Shown: positions 12,501 to 24,948 of the stretch, in pieces | Numbering within the stretch: position 1 is the first letter of the stretch | How the letters are laid out: each line of letters opens with the position of its first letter | Assembly (NCBI RefSeq): GCF_900963305.1 | Contig: NC_042518.1 | Location: 11,546,486-11,610,485, forward strand | Source: Echeneis naucrates | Lineage: Eukaryota > Chordata > Actinopteri > Carangiformes > Echeneidae | DNA: 64,000 bases | Direction of reading: 5' to 3' | Position numbers and translations under genes: made by a program | The notes under the pieces: generated by a model | Databases searched by the model: none | What the model saw: only the letters and a program-made list of their open reading frames with translations | Told to the model about the DNA's origin: nothing

Positions 12501-15500
12501 TTGGAAAACACAGAAAAAAGTTTTCTGAGAGTTGTTGGTTTAAAGGGTGCAGAATGCTTCTGGACTGACTGATTTAGAATGTATGGTCCTAATATATAGG
12601 GCAGTTCTGACGTGAATGATTCCAAATACAAGAATTATGGCTTTCAAAATTAACATGTTAATCCAGATTAATTCCTTTGCTAACATTTCTTAAAACACAA
12701 TTAAAGCATCTCAAAAACCTCCCCAAAAAATATCTCTACTGCAGCACATGCAGTGTGCTAATGAAGTTTGTCCAAGCTGAGATGCCGCAGATCAGTGTCC
12801 AAGATGGCGGCTGGCAGTACAGAGCAAAGCCCAGCATTACGATGCAGGACTGTCCCTTGGAGAGGGTTCAAAACCCTGAGGTGAGTTACAATAAATTATT
12901 GGGAAGTGACACATGCGTTTTTATTTTGCATTTATTAATTTGCATTAATAAATGTAATAATCGATACTCAATTGAGTTGCGTGTGAGTACCGATATACCG
13001 ATACCTCCATCACTAGGGGTCAGTTCATTCAGGGAGTCCACGAAATACTGTAACTGCTGGTTCGCAAACATCTCACCACTTAACATTGTACATAAGAAGC
13101 GGTCAGACCTCTCTGATAAACGATAATGATAAAAGATGGCTAAAAGATCAATAAGGCCACATTAATGTGGATATTTGCTTGTTGAAATAAAGAGTGGTAA
13201 ATATGATGGGGTTGGGATGTTTTTTTGTTTGTTTGTTTTTTAATATTGCAATCTGGACACCACAATGGCTCTTTAGTTCAAATAAATACATGTTAAATAT
13301 TTATATATTGCCTTATTTCATCAGTTTATTTGCCACCACAAATTGAAACACAATTAATAATGAATGAGTATTCATTGTGATTAATCTAAATTAATCCACA
13401 GTAGCTATGAGATTAACCTGATTAAAAATGTTAATCATTTGACAACCCTAACAAGCATATAAATAAACTTCATTGATGTGGGCCATATATAAATTTAAAT
13501 AGATTTTCAGGGTAGTTTTTATCTTATAGTCTTGTGATGCTGGAGCCAAGAGGAACCAGTTTAAAGACTGACTGAAGGCACATTAATGCAAACAGGAATT
13601 AATTCGACAAACAGTGTTAGGCTACAGTGCTGTGCTGTTAAGAAATATTGCTGAAAACACTGGTGAATGTAGATGTTTGTGAATGCATCATTTTATACAT
13701 CACAAAGTATCCAACTCAGATGTCAGTACATTCTAAAGGCAAGGAAACAGCTCCCGCTTCCAATACTCTGACTCCTCATAAGACATTAGTTAAAAGGGTA
13801 AGTCTGACCTGAGGCGAGGATTGTGGGCTAGACTCTGAACACGGGCCCAGGAATGGTTACTGCGTGGTTGTAGCTCCAATGCCACCTTTAGGGGAAGGCG
13901 CACAGGCTTCTGGTCTTCCTCATCACTCACTCCTGTGGGAACACAACAACAAAATGATACTGACTGAGTGACAAGGTTAGGAGATTTTAGAGAGCATGCA
14001 TCCAACCAGTGGGATGCTGTGATAATATTCAGAAAATAATGAAAGAGAATGAAGAGTCTCAATAACAGTACATGAACAGTACACTAATTATCTATCATAA
14101 ATGCTCAAGCTTAACGAATAGGCAGGAAATTATAAGACCAAACTGAGTGAGTACTCAGTTGTAAAACAAAGTAAAATTACAGAAAGGCCAGATGCAAACT
14201 GTGAAATTTTTTTTCCATTCTTGATTAAAAGAACAACAACAAACATAATTGATAACAACAAGTCAGACATCTCCGTCATTTCACTTCTGCTCCTCCTAAT
14301 CACTTTGCTCCCACAGAGTTACCATGGAAATGCAACTAGGCCCACACTCTGCCATTGTTATTTCCAAAAAAATATCGCCCCCTCAAACCCTGTGCCTCAC
14401 CATCACCGGGGTTTGTATTTTCAGCACTAATGTTTGTTTACTTGCATGTACGTTGCGTGTAATATTTGCTGGCATCTCTGCATGCACTTGCTTACCATCT
14501 GGATCACAAAGTTTCTTCAGTGCACGGCACATGGGTGCTTTGATCCGCAAGTTTCTCCCTTTTGAGCGCACAGTGGTGGCCCTGTTCAGATAAGGAGAAC
14601 AGATAAATCTTCACTGTTTTTGGAGGAACACTTTTCTTCCCTCTACATCATCCAATGGAGGAAAGGAGGGATGCTAATAATTCACAAAAGCAGAGACTTT
14701 TTCAGAAATAAACAATTAACCAAGAACTAGACAATAACATTATTACAAGTTAGTAATAATGTACCTTATAATATTTGAAACATCATATTGTCATATGTCA
14801 AAAAGTCCCTCCAGGGATCAGTCAGCGAGATTTGTGGTCTATTTGGTGGTTGTAAATCTAATAAGCCCTTAAAATCTTAAAATTCAGAATGACAATTCAA
14901 CGTGTTCATTTCTAAGGACCTTTTGTGAAACTATGTACTCACCCTTGCTGGATGAGTTCATTCAGTTTTGCCACGTTCTTATCATCCATTACTGACAAAC
15001 ACAAAGCCAGAGACCTGATTACAACACCGTCCAATAGGAGCAGCAGTCCCCAATGAAAGGGGGCATGCAGCATTAATCACATCCCATATGTCCTGATCTA
15101 ATAGCATGAAAATACACACACACACGCAACTTTGAAAAGTCATGTATAGCCTTCACTTACATCCTCCAACTTTCTTGCGCAGCTCAGCATAGCAGATAAG
15201 CCCATACAGTTCTTGAGAGGACTTCTTCAGCACTCTGGAGTACACTGAAAAAGAAAAGGAAGCACACAACGCTGCTGTTAAAGAAGGCATGTGTATGCCA
15301 CATTAAGATAACATGACAGCAACACAGAATTTTTGTCAGGGAAATGAGTTCAAGCTTATTTCATAACATTTGTTTTTCATTTGTCTCCCTGTCTAATATA
15401 GTGTTACATAAACATTAGTGTATAAATTATTGGGGGCAAGTAGACCAGTGAGACAGAATGACATTGTTTTATGTTGTCCAAGACACTGAGTGTTGTAAGA

Positions 15501-18500
15501 GGCACTGCTAAAAGCAAACCTACATGGCTGGACCTGAGTCAACATAAGCAAATTAAAATATCAAGACCAAAATATAAACCTTGTCCTTGTACTAAATAAA
15601 CTAAAGCCTGCCTCATAGATAGAACAGGGTAAGTAAGACAAGATGAGATGGAGTAAAGCCACATTTGTAACTGTGAGAGAAAATGTTGGGAAAGACGCTC
15701 CTATTCTCAAAATTAACTACCCATTTAAAGGCGTGTCTATTTTTGGGTGATGAAGATTAAAAGCAGCTCACCATTGGCAAAGTCAATGTGTTTGGAGATC
15801 TTGTGCCAGGTACGGTAATAAAAGTGACGGACCTGCTCCTTGTTCTTCACCATGTTAGCTGGCTTGCCTCTCTTTTTGTACTTCATTGCTATGTTGTTCT
15901 GGATTGCCTCAAAATCCTTCCCATGCTGGGGGCAAGAGCAGCAAAACAGTGCAAGATGTCAAATTATAGCTACAACAGTATGTTCTCACATTAAGTGCCC
16001 TGTGACAGAAAACAGGAAAATGTCAATGACAAGTAAATGTTTGTTTCAGAGCATTAGTAAAACTTCTCAGAAATTATTATTTGGTATTAGTATTTACCTC
16101 ATAGAGCCCCTCAAAGAAGCTGTTTTTGTCTTCTGCACTCCAAGACTCCCATTGCCGCCGGGCCCTTTTCTGGTTACCAGTTTGGTCGTCCTTCTCAGCA
16201 GACCCTTGGCCCTTAGATGCCTTGGATACTCCCCCTGTGGAGCCGGCCATAGGGCCAGACTGTCCCACTGCCCCCTGGGATTCTCTACCACTGCCGTTCT
16301 CTGCGCCTGTTTTATAAAGAATCAAGGAGACCACAAACCCATCAGGAATTAAACAGATGAAAAATTGCTTAATATATTTGAGAAAAAATGCAAAGAGAGA
16401 GCCAAATGTTTTGGTTGACCTCCTTGGATGTTTTATAATGCACAGAGAAGAAAAGACATGTAGTTCTAAGATTTGTGGTCTATGAAATGTAAAATGCATA
16501 CATCTAAAGTCACCCACTGCCACGAATGTGCACAACCTGCACAGCACCCCCCCTCTGCAGTTACAGTTTGGCAATGAGGCAGGAAAAGGAATCAGTCCCT
16601 ACGATCAGGTCTACAGTAGCAGGTCCAAAACCAACTCATGGTGGGCTCTAATGGCCAAGTTTACCCCAGCACACAACATGATGCCAGGATACATTAACAC
16701 AAACACTGAGGCAGCTGCTGTTGTAGTGCTGTGCTATGCTGGAGCAACTGTACTTTATGCCAAAATGGGAGTTCACCTAGAAATACTAATAGCAGCTCAG
16801 GAGCTCACCGACACTGAGCTAGATGTGTCTTGTTCAAAATTGATGCGCACCAATATAGCATCATATGATTATATGTATGGCTGTTTAGATCAACTTCAAT
16901 AATCTCAATTTACTGGATGGGAAAACTGATGCGTAGAACCAGATCACACTGACTCAAAAATATAATGCTTACGCTGAGTCCAATTAATATTTAAAAGCTA
17001 ATTTTAAATAGAAAAAAACTGGCATACTATCACTCCAGAGCAGTGAAATGGTGCAGATTAAAAAAAAAAAAAAAAAAACACATATAAGCAACTAAGGAAT
17101 ATTTTAAACTAATGTACTGTTTGAAAACACAAAGTCTTAAAGGTTTCAGTGACAAGCTCTCACATAAACAAAAACCTCAGTCACTCACTGACATTGTGGA
17201 AAATTATGCTCCTGCCCCACCCCACCACACAAACTTTACTTGTCTCCCTCTGTGGTATGGAGACACCCAAGGGGGAGACATCTTATTTAATCTACTAAAA
17301 CAAGCAATGGGCACATTGAATAAGACACCATTATAAGTAAACAATGTTAATTGTTTATCTTAAGTAATCTTAAGTAATCTCTAGCTTTACTTTATGTCTC
17401 AATACCACTGTGTCAGTTCATCAGTGACAGCTGCTGAAGGCTTCAGCAGGTCATTCACATTGCAAGTTACTACATCCAGATAATTTGGATAAAATCTATT
17501 TAAATTTAAGCAAATGGAAAAGAAATAATGTGTATCTGAGGTTTTCCATGGATGCAACACTAAAGTGTCATAAGTTGCTTCTTCTATCACTGTTGTCTGT
17601 TTAGTCTATAGACAAAATTAATAACGTTTTTCATGAGACATATTGAGGATTTTTTTGGTTGGGTGGATTACTGTAACAACCATAAAGGAATGGAGTGAAA
17701 TCACATGCTCTTTTTTATACTCCATAAAAACAAAAACAACAATAATAATAATAATAATAATGATGATGATGATAATAATAATAACTCAGTTGACAATGAC
17801 AGTCACAAAAGTCCCTGCCTTTAAAGCTGTAAAACCACATTTCCAAGACCTAAAAATAGTGATGTGGCACGCTAATTGAAGTGTAACTTCTGGTCTATGA
17901 CTCTTCTTTTAAAACTAATACTTTAATGTTTTGTTTTTGTTTTTTTAACTGGAGATAGAGAACCCAGATATTTAGCCAGACTACAGCCCAGCCAGTGGCC
18001 CAGAGGGACTACACAGAAACAGCATCACTCAGCCACCCAAGATTAACAAACTGTTAACATCGTAAAAGAGCAACAACTGAGAGCAGACCCGCCGCAAATC
18101 ACAGCTAATCACACACTTTTCCGTGCTGGTCATCTGCCGTACCTTTCGATTTTGCCCCGCCATGTCCATTGATGGTTGAGCCGATTGAATCCTTCCGGAT
18201 CCGTTTACTCGGAGGTCGAACGCTTGATCGGAGAAAATGATGCTGGTCGTGACACGGAGGGGAAGGCTCCGCTGAGGTCTGGGGCTGCTGGGTCGAACCT
18301 GCCCCGGTTCGGTTCGGCGGAGAGGCTGGAAGGACCGCGGCCGAACCGGGGCTGAGAGCCGCGGCTGATGGATTAAGAATTTCCACTCCGTCGTCTCCCT
18401 TTGTACTGCGCTCCTCGCTCGCCTGCTCTCCGCTCTCCTCCTCGTCGCAACCTTCGGGCTTTCTGGACGGATTCCTCCTCCCATCGACACCGATCCCCTC

Positions 18501-18518
18501 CCTGGAGCCCGGTGTCAT
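6586..18518 (-). CDS. cramp1: Cramped chromatin regulator homolog 1 (SANT-domain protein)
   Basis: Nineteen coding exons (minus strand, 5' to 3'): 18518-18143, 16306-16098, 15925-15772, 15244-15161, 14991-14943, 14581-14496, 13932-13809, 12495-12414, 12183-11230, 10965-10788, 10493-10321, 10213-10139, 10031-9950, 9757-9647, 9068-8917, 8672-8486, 8194-8027, 7777-7632, 6699-6586. They sum to 3504 nt, 1167 aa (human about 1270), with all phases agreeing. The Myb/SANT domain starts near residue 174 (RRQWESWSAEDKNSFFEGLY) and runs through exon 3. Other conserved blocks are KGRNLRIKAPMCRALKKLCD, SLLDISLPGPPEEAL and a helical C-terminus with IARFNDLAQEL. Family knowledge: Drosophila cramped is a Polycomb-group-type regulator, and vertebrate CRAMP1 supports linker histone H1 gene expression. 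An in-frame ATG at 18533 would add five residues; 18518 has the better Kozak context (A at -3) and resembles the human MT start. Intron 1 and intron 7 are long; intron 7 carries a hAT element and intron 18 a SINE. Confidence 0.96.
7065..7256 (-). mobile_element. tRNA-derived SINE in cramp1 intron 18
   Basis: Read on the minus strand, a pol III A-box-like TGGCTCATGTTAGAACGC (about 7249-7232) is followed about 25 nt later by a B-box-like GGATTCAAATC (7208-7198). Then come a CT-rich body and an A-rich tail of AAAT repeats near 7065-7083. This order is that of tRNA-derived SINEs common in percomorph fishes. It lies in the sense direction of cramp1. No clear target duplication was found, and the A-box differs from the tRNA consensus, so it looks old. 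Confidence 0.7.
12636..13450. mobile_element. Non-autonomous hAT-type DNA transposon in cramp1 intron 7
   Basis: The right end, read inward, is TAGGGTTGTCAAATGATTAA. The left end is TATGGCTTTCAAAATTAACA and continues in parallel with GTTAATCCAGATTAAT. The flanking 8-mers are acaagaat (12628-12635) and acaagcat (13451-13458), a 7/8 target-site duplication. TAGGG-type ends plus an 8-bp duplication point to the Ac-like branch of hAT. The 815-bp body shows no transposase; its 149-codon open frame resembles nothing I know. The degraded ends mean it is long inactive. A good YY1-type site (AAGATGGCGGC) lies inside at 12801. Confidence 0.75.
17738..17784. repeat. (AAT)n/(GAT)n microsatellite in cramp1 intron 1
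   Basis: Eight or more AAT units, then four GAT units, then AAT again. Confidence 0.85.
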
Positions 18519-18640
18519 GCTGCCAAAGCGCATTCAGGGAAATTTTGTCACATTAGTAACAAAGCGGTGTGCGAAATTAACTTCTAAAGACGACGTTCAC
18601 TGTCTCTCAACATGGCCGCCGCTGTTTGTTTCAAATCCCC
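18519..18640 (-). promoter_or_regulatory. cramp1: cramp1 5' UTR/core promoter with YY1-like site
   Basis: The GC-rich first exon passes into this stretch. AACATGGCCGCC at about 18609-18620 resembles the YY1 promoter motif AANATGGCNGC, often found just downstream of starts. No TATA box is evident. The exact start site is not determinable here. Confidence 0.4.
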
Positions 18641-21459
18641 TCTCCAGTCCCGACAAAACAACACCAAATATATGCAATTAACGCCTAGAAATAAATTATT
18701 TTTCGCAACAAAAATAGTTGAGCAAGTGACGGCAGTATTTTACCAAGTGTCTTTCGGCTCTAATGGGCGATATTTTAGGTTGAATTTAAACTAAATTCAA
18801 ATGAGAGCGCTTTTCAGTTTAGCGCCCTGCAGAAACGACAACGAAAACCCTTCGCTGCATTCGACCTCTAAATAAAGTGTTAATTTCAAATATAAATTTA
18901 CCCATTTTCGTACTCTTCGGTAGTGGGCGACGTCTTCTTTCTCTTCACCATGGATCCGACCGGTTAGAATGGCAATTCCTGATCAAATTGAGCATAATAA
19001 AACCGACACCGAGCCCTCCGCTTTCTGCCCTCTCCTTGCTCCAGCTTCGACTGAGCTGAACTCTCTGCGCAGTTCAACTGTTTCTATCAGCAACAACATT
19101 ACTCAATGCTTCTTTGCAAAAAGAAATTAAACTACCAAACCAATGACATTTAAAGCATATTTACTGCATGCAAAGTGGAGGGATTTACTATGACATATGT
19201 CAGTTCAGATCGTTTGAATTGATAAGTATAGACAGTTTTATTAACCCGTGTGCAAGTGGACTTTGCTTGTCACTACGTCACCGTCGCCGACAGAAATAAT
19301 GTCTGCAAAACGAGTTATTTTATACACATCCTGCAATTGTGGGGCTTTGTGAAAATACTATAGTTGCTGACATTATTATCGACTTGTAGTAATAATTAAT
19401 CACATGTTAAAATCAGGTCCAGGCTTAAAGTGCCAGGAGCATATCATGGCATGGGTTATTACATGCGTTTCGGAGGGGCTTTGTGTCTGTTATAGCGTGT
19501 AAACAAAACAGAATTTATAACCATACGTTTGTTCCATTGTTGTTCATTAATTTGTCAGTTTTTGAATGACCAGGTAGGTTTGGAAGCTCAGTGGGATGAC
19601 AGCAAGAGAGAGCCAAACAAAGAAAGATTAATTAGACGTGATTAAATCCGGTCTGAAAATGATGGGTAACATCCCTCATTACACCTTTAAATCTTAAATA
19701 TGTGCCATCTAATTGCTCTTATTCACACAAATCAGTCCTTAAAAGGTAAATGATCTAACAACAGTATGAACCTGAAACTGCAACACAGGAAAGATTACGT
19801 TTACTTTCGCTCATTTGGGTCTTACTACCTCTTGCTATTTCGAAATTATTGATCAGATTCAAATTTAGCTCACATTCAATGCCAAAACATAATTTCAGTG
19901 TCGGTTGAGATTAATCTAAAAACTTATGGCATCATGCTGGAATATATTCTGCAGAGTCACATTACCTATCACATCCCCAATGTTATAGTGCTAGCAGCCC
20001 AGTGCTTTTACTTTTCCAATCACTTTCCTAAACCAGAAAGTTTACGTTGCTTCCGAAGAGCGACGTGATAGACGTTTAAGATATGTGTACAAACTGTGGT
20101 CGTTACTTTTATAGCAATAATGTATAATATTTATACTAGATACATACACAACGTGGTACCTAGCATGGCTGGTGTCGGTGGCTACCTAACGCCAAGGCTA
20201 CTGCAAACAACCCATTACGTTACAAAAACTAATTATAACATGATGGCTGTTATTCTGTGGAGTCTCGCAAAGTTTTCCAGATAGATCATATTATACAAGT
20301 TTAAGAATTACCTGATGTAGAAGCTTGTTGGTGGTATTCCCAAACAACATGTAGATTAGCATCGCTAGCTGACTTTAGCCTCACTTTTTGTTACATGACA
20401 GTTCCTGCACTTCCAGTGTCCACGCGCTCTGTTACGCCCACTACAACTCGAAAACAAAGCATCTGATTGGCAGGACGTACAGGGGGGTGGCAGTTAATAT
20501 TTGATTGACAAAGGTTTCCACCAATAGCTAGTGAAATAGACCCAGCGAAGAACCAATTGCCATTCTTTTCCTGTCATGCCGTCTAAGTTTCCCATATTTT
20601 GTGTTTTTAAAATACGAAGCCAGTTTGACGCCTTCATTGTCCGACATTTTTGCTCAGCAATCCTGCGCTGTTTCAATGAAATTGGAGAAGAGCTACGACA
20701 CTTTTTGGCGCCGCAGAAATAAGTTCCACCCACAAAGTGATGGACATTTCTACCATCAAATCAATGGTCAGTGGAGGGAGGATGCGCTTGAATTTTTCGT
20801 GGCTTCCTCCAAAAATCACCCGACTGAGCGGAATCAGAATTTGATACATGTAAGAGAGAGCAAAATGCTAATTATAATTATCGCTACAGCTTGAAATCGC
20901 GCGTCATCGCAGTCAATGGCCTTTCAATAAATAGAAACTACGCTTTATTTTGGCTGACATTTTCAAACTCACACTACGTCCCTCTTGTTCCGGCCAGTCG
21001 CGTTGATAAAAACAAGCGCCATATCGCCAGACCACTTCATGGTGGTGGTTGGTTAATCTACCCTTGATGGAACAGTCGGGTGGAGTTTCTGCATTTTCTT
21101 TAAAAAACAAGCGCAAAGGGATATCTTTCCCTCGATTGGAGAGCATGTCAGCTGTGGTACAAAAAAAGGCAAAACGTTAATGTCTTCACAGCCGGTGTGA
21201 GCAGCGAACACCCTTTTCTTCGATGTAGCGGATCACACACTCCTGTTTTACGGAGGACTGTGGTGTACCATGAAACGAACGCACCGTATCACTCGGCAGC
21301 CTGGCGGCCGACCAATCATTTTCCCCTGTGTCACTGCGGGGTGGACTGAAATTCTTCACTACGGCTGGGCACGCGCAAGCAGCAGGAACTCGCCGATCGT
21401 CCAGTTGGCAAACTGACGAAGTTGTCTTCGGAAACTTGAAGGCTGAAAACAAAACCACT
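18641..21459. promoter_or_regulatory. Divergent intergenic region between cramp1 and jpt2
   Basis: No coding exon was recognised over 2.8 kb. CCAAT boxes (either orientation) occur at 20466, 20521, 20553 and 21312; the first three cluster within 100 bp and are followed by CpG-rich sequence. The CpG-rich stretch 21180-21459 directly precedes the jpt2 start and is the likely jpt2 promoter and 5' UTR. A 97-codon frame at 20601-20894 has no recognisable motif and I treat it as chance. Confidence 0.5.
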
Positions 21460-24400
21460 ATGACTTCGACGAACATGTTTCAGGGGTTGGACACTGGCTC
21501 CAAACCGAGTTCAAGGTGAAGAATGTGGCACTTGCGGTCGTGTACTTGGGTTATTTGTTGAGGATATGGCCAGCAGCGCTTTATTTAGACCGTGATCAGC
21601 CGCACCGTCAGCTAGTATCTCAGTGTGGGTTAGTGTTATTTCAAAGGAGCCCTTCGTAGGTTTTTTTTAACCACTATTTTTTTTTTTTACCAGTTAATGC
21701 TTTGTAACATATATCCCATTGATGTCATAAAGTACCGAGATATCCGTGTGAGGTCGCTTAACTCGAGTTGTCTTCCGTTAGCAAACTTCAGAGTCAAGAG
21801 TTAGCCTGTAAGCTAACCGAGCAGGCGTTGTCTGCTGCGCCTGCGGAAGTGTGAAGCCTCTTCAGACTGCTCCTCTTTGTGCTCGCCACCAACGGCGTAG
21901 TGACCGCTGTGCTCTGTGTGGCTCAAAGGCGCCATGCCTCGGGTCAGCTCCTCCACATAGGTTCTGTTCGCGAATGCTGTGGTTTCTATTTACGCGAGAA
22001 AATCCAGAGCTGTAGGAGTTTGCAGACGCATGGCGCCATTCCCGGGTACACAATCAAATGACCTGTTATTTAGCTGCTTTGGCTTAAGCTGCTCATGACC
22101 AGGTTACCTGTTGTTGTTGTTGTTGTTGTTGTTTTTTCTTGTCCTCTTTTTTTTTTTTGGCTGTGCTCATTTATATCAACTAGCACACAACACCGTCCAT
22201 GACGCAGACCTTCTGGAGAAAGCAGTGTACGCTCGCATTTGAATAGTTAATCTAAATTAAATGGCACCATCTACATAAGTTCTTATCATTCAGCAATAGT
22301 TTTATTAAGTCAATCGGGAAAAAAGCCTGTATTTTCCAGGTTATAATTGCACGTTGCATTTGATCTCAAACCTGCCAGGGTTGCCTTATATATTTCTGTC
22401 TTTTGCAGGGTTTTGCAGCCTCCTGGAGGTGGCTCCAGTAACCTGTTTGGTGGCTATGAAGATGATGCTGCATCATCAAGAAGGCCTAATAAGATGGCCT
22501 CTAAAGTTTTTGCTCCACCAGAGGAGCCCCAGAATGTGCCTCGACGCTCCAATCCTCCAGGTCAGAGCAGTCTGGCAGGGCTAATGGATGTACTGAGACA
22601 GGCCACTTTAACTATCTATCAATGTCCAGGGTGTGAAAATTGTTACCATCATGTGACTATGTATTAAGATGTGTCTGCAGGTTGTCACAGACATTAACAG
22701 TAATTATAATGAATTCTATTCCACTCAATTCTACTCTATATGATGCTACTACTTGCTTCATAAGCATGGTGTAATGCTGACAGTTCATTAAAAGCTCAAT
22801 GTCAAACTATTTTAATCCTGTTTAAGTAATCCAAATGACAGTCTGCCACGAGGTCATAACCCAGCAGGAGATCAAATGAGTAGTGCAGTTCACTGATCCC
22901 CAAAACAGAATGTGAAAAAGATGAGTGTGTCATTATTTCACTTGTACTGCTGCAAAAACGTAAAACCTGTCTGTAATACTTGATGCAGGTGGAAAGAGTA
23001 GTGGAATATTTGGGGAATCTGAAACTGCTGCTCAGCCACAGAGACCCATACCACCAGGTGGATCAACCAGCAACATATTTGGGTCTGTAGAAAGTGCACC
23101 TGTGCAAATCCCAAGCAGGAGCCACCCAAATAAGCCAAAGGTAGGCCCATTTGTCTAGGTTTTGTCAAAAATTGTATTTGTTTGTTTCAGACCTGCCTCT
23201 TGAGAGTAAACCCTTCATCTAGTGAGTTCTAAGGAACGTTTCATCCTAAATTGTACAATGTTTATGGTCTACCCATGTCTTTGTCAGGATCCAAAAGCCT
23301 GAAAGTTCAACGAATTATTATTACTAGTGTGTGAGTGTGAGTGTTAACTAGTATGTGATACAGTTGTGTATCTATCAACCAACCTCCCAACCATGGGAGG
23401 TTGGTTGGTTTGCAGGCAGTCTTGTCAAATGTATAAACAGCCTGCAAACGTAATGAAGAGTCTATCATGGTTGAGCAAAGGTAGTGTTTCTAAGATTTTG
23501 AAAAACGACTCTGTGGCGGCATATTTCTGTGCTTGGGTTCAAAGAAAAATACCTTATGGTGGCAGGATGGAGAAATGTACTGACATCAACAGTATTTATG
23601 CAAATTTTCCTGGCACATAAATTAAAGGTGGCTAAACAATGTATGTTTTTTTTTGTTGTTGTTGTTTTTTTTTTAACATCTGCTGTGTTATACCGTATTA
23701 TTTGGACTGGATTAAAGTTATGGTTAGTTTCTGTTAATTATATGTTGAAGGATGCAAATAATATTTTACTCTTTGCGCACACAGTGTAAAACCCCATGCT
23801 AGAATGTAATGGGTTTTCTGTTTTAGAAAACTCTAAATTGAATCTGGATTAATGAGAGAGCCATTCACCACACAGGAAATTGTGTCTCCTGTGAATGGTT
23901 TCATCCTTGGCGCAGCAGATACTGCTCATCCATTATGCAGGATGTATTTACTGTAAACATGAAGCTTCATTGTTTTCATTTGCCATAGTTTATAAAGGTG
24001 AAAATCTTGTTGGAATTAAAATCCTACTTGTAAAACCTGGACAAAGCCAGATGACCTGATTCTACAAATAAAAGAACCCCTGATACCCTGAGGACCCCTG
24101 GCCATGGCAATTTGCTCTGCTTTGCTAAATTAAAGCAGCTGCTTTATCTTTAAAATAAAAGCGCAAGACAGTCTGTTAATTTTTTTTTTTCTTTGGGAGT
24201 CATGAATTATCTTTATTCTTTTTTTTTTTTTTTAATTTTATTTACTTGTTTTGTTTTGTTTTTTTACAGGACAATCTAAGCGTCGGACCTGAATCTGAAT
24301 CACCAGGTGAGCTTGTTGAAAAGAACATGCCTATGTTGTCTTTTTGGTAGCTATGTGTATACACTGGGTCATCATTGGCACTTAACATTCAAAGTACCTC

Positions 24401-24948
24401 TGTCAAAGGATGAATTTTCTTCAGTTTCACAGCCTTTGTCATATGGTTGATAAAACCTGTTATTTGCTTTTTCTTATTTTTTCAACTTGAGCGTTTTATT
24501 AATAGCAACAGTATTTAAAGGGCCAGTCATTGGCTTCATTTAAAGATAAATACAATATTCAGAATGCGTATAAGAATAATTTATATGTTCTCATAAGTCC
24601 CTATTGAAGAATAAAATTAGTCATGAATTATTGGGTCGGGTATTGAGTCCAATCCAGCCCCTACTTTAGTATTTCTTTTAAAATGAGTTTTTCTGTTCTC
24701 AAGCACCTGAAGTCAAGGTCAGCCAACCTGAAGTGAAGGAAGAACCTGCCCCCCCACCTCCCATGCCAGCTAAGGAAGAACCTGCTGTTGTTTCAGCCAC
24801 ACCAGAGCCTCAGCCCACTCCCCCTCCTCCCTCACCTCCTGACGACACTTTACTGAAAAACCATGAGCCTCACCTGGGACCCAGGCCTCGCTCTCACAAC
24901 AGGGTCCTCAACCCACCCGGAGGAAAATCTAGCGTGGTATTCTACTGA
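21460..24948 (+). CDS. jpt2: Jupiter microtubule-associated homolog 2 (HN1L)
   Basis: Five exons: 21460-21515, 22409-22560, 22989-23140, 24270-24306, 24704-24948; 642 nt, 213 aa (human about 190). The protein is low-complexity and lacks a folded domain. It carries four copies of PPGG-x-S/T-S-x-x-F (for example [45 protein letters not shown]), and the C-terminus [20 protein letters not shown]...FY is nearly the human JPT2 end. JPT1 has a different C-terminus, so JPT2 is preferred. A proline/glutamate-rich linker ([15 protein letters not shown]) lies in exon 5. Known roles: microtubule-associated, and JPT2 is an NAADP-binding protein in calcium signalling. The first ATG (21460) has A at -3. It is followed head-to-tail by mapk8ip3, as in human. 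Confidence 0.95.
23376..23407. repeat. Perfect 14-bp inverted repeat in jpt2 intron 3
   Basis: CAACCAACCTCCCA is followed by a 4-nt spacer and its exact complement TGGGAGGTTGGTTG. It can form a hairpin or cruciform. No larger element is visible around it. Confidence 0.85.

Noticed and set aside
12677-13126. 149-codon open frame
   Set aside because: Entirely inside the hAT-type element but unlike a transposase; most likely chance in AT-balanced repeat DNA.
16528-16902. 124-codon plus-strand open frame in cramp1 intron 1
   Set aside because: Antisense to the gene, no recognisable domain, no supporting splice sites or promoter.
20601-20894. 97-codon open frame between cramp1 and jpt2
   Set aside because: No motif I recognise and no clear splice partner; kept only as intergenic sequence.
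23857-23900. Imperfect hairpin CCATTCAC...GTGAATGG
   Set aside because: Interrupted stem with a bulge; too weak to support a structured RNA.
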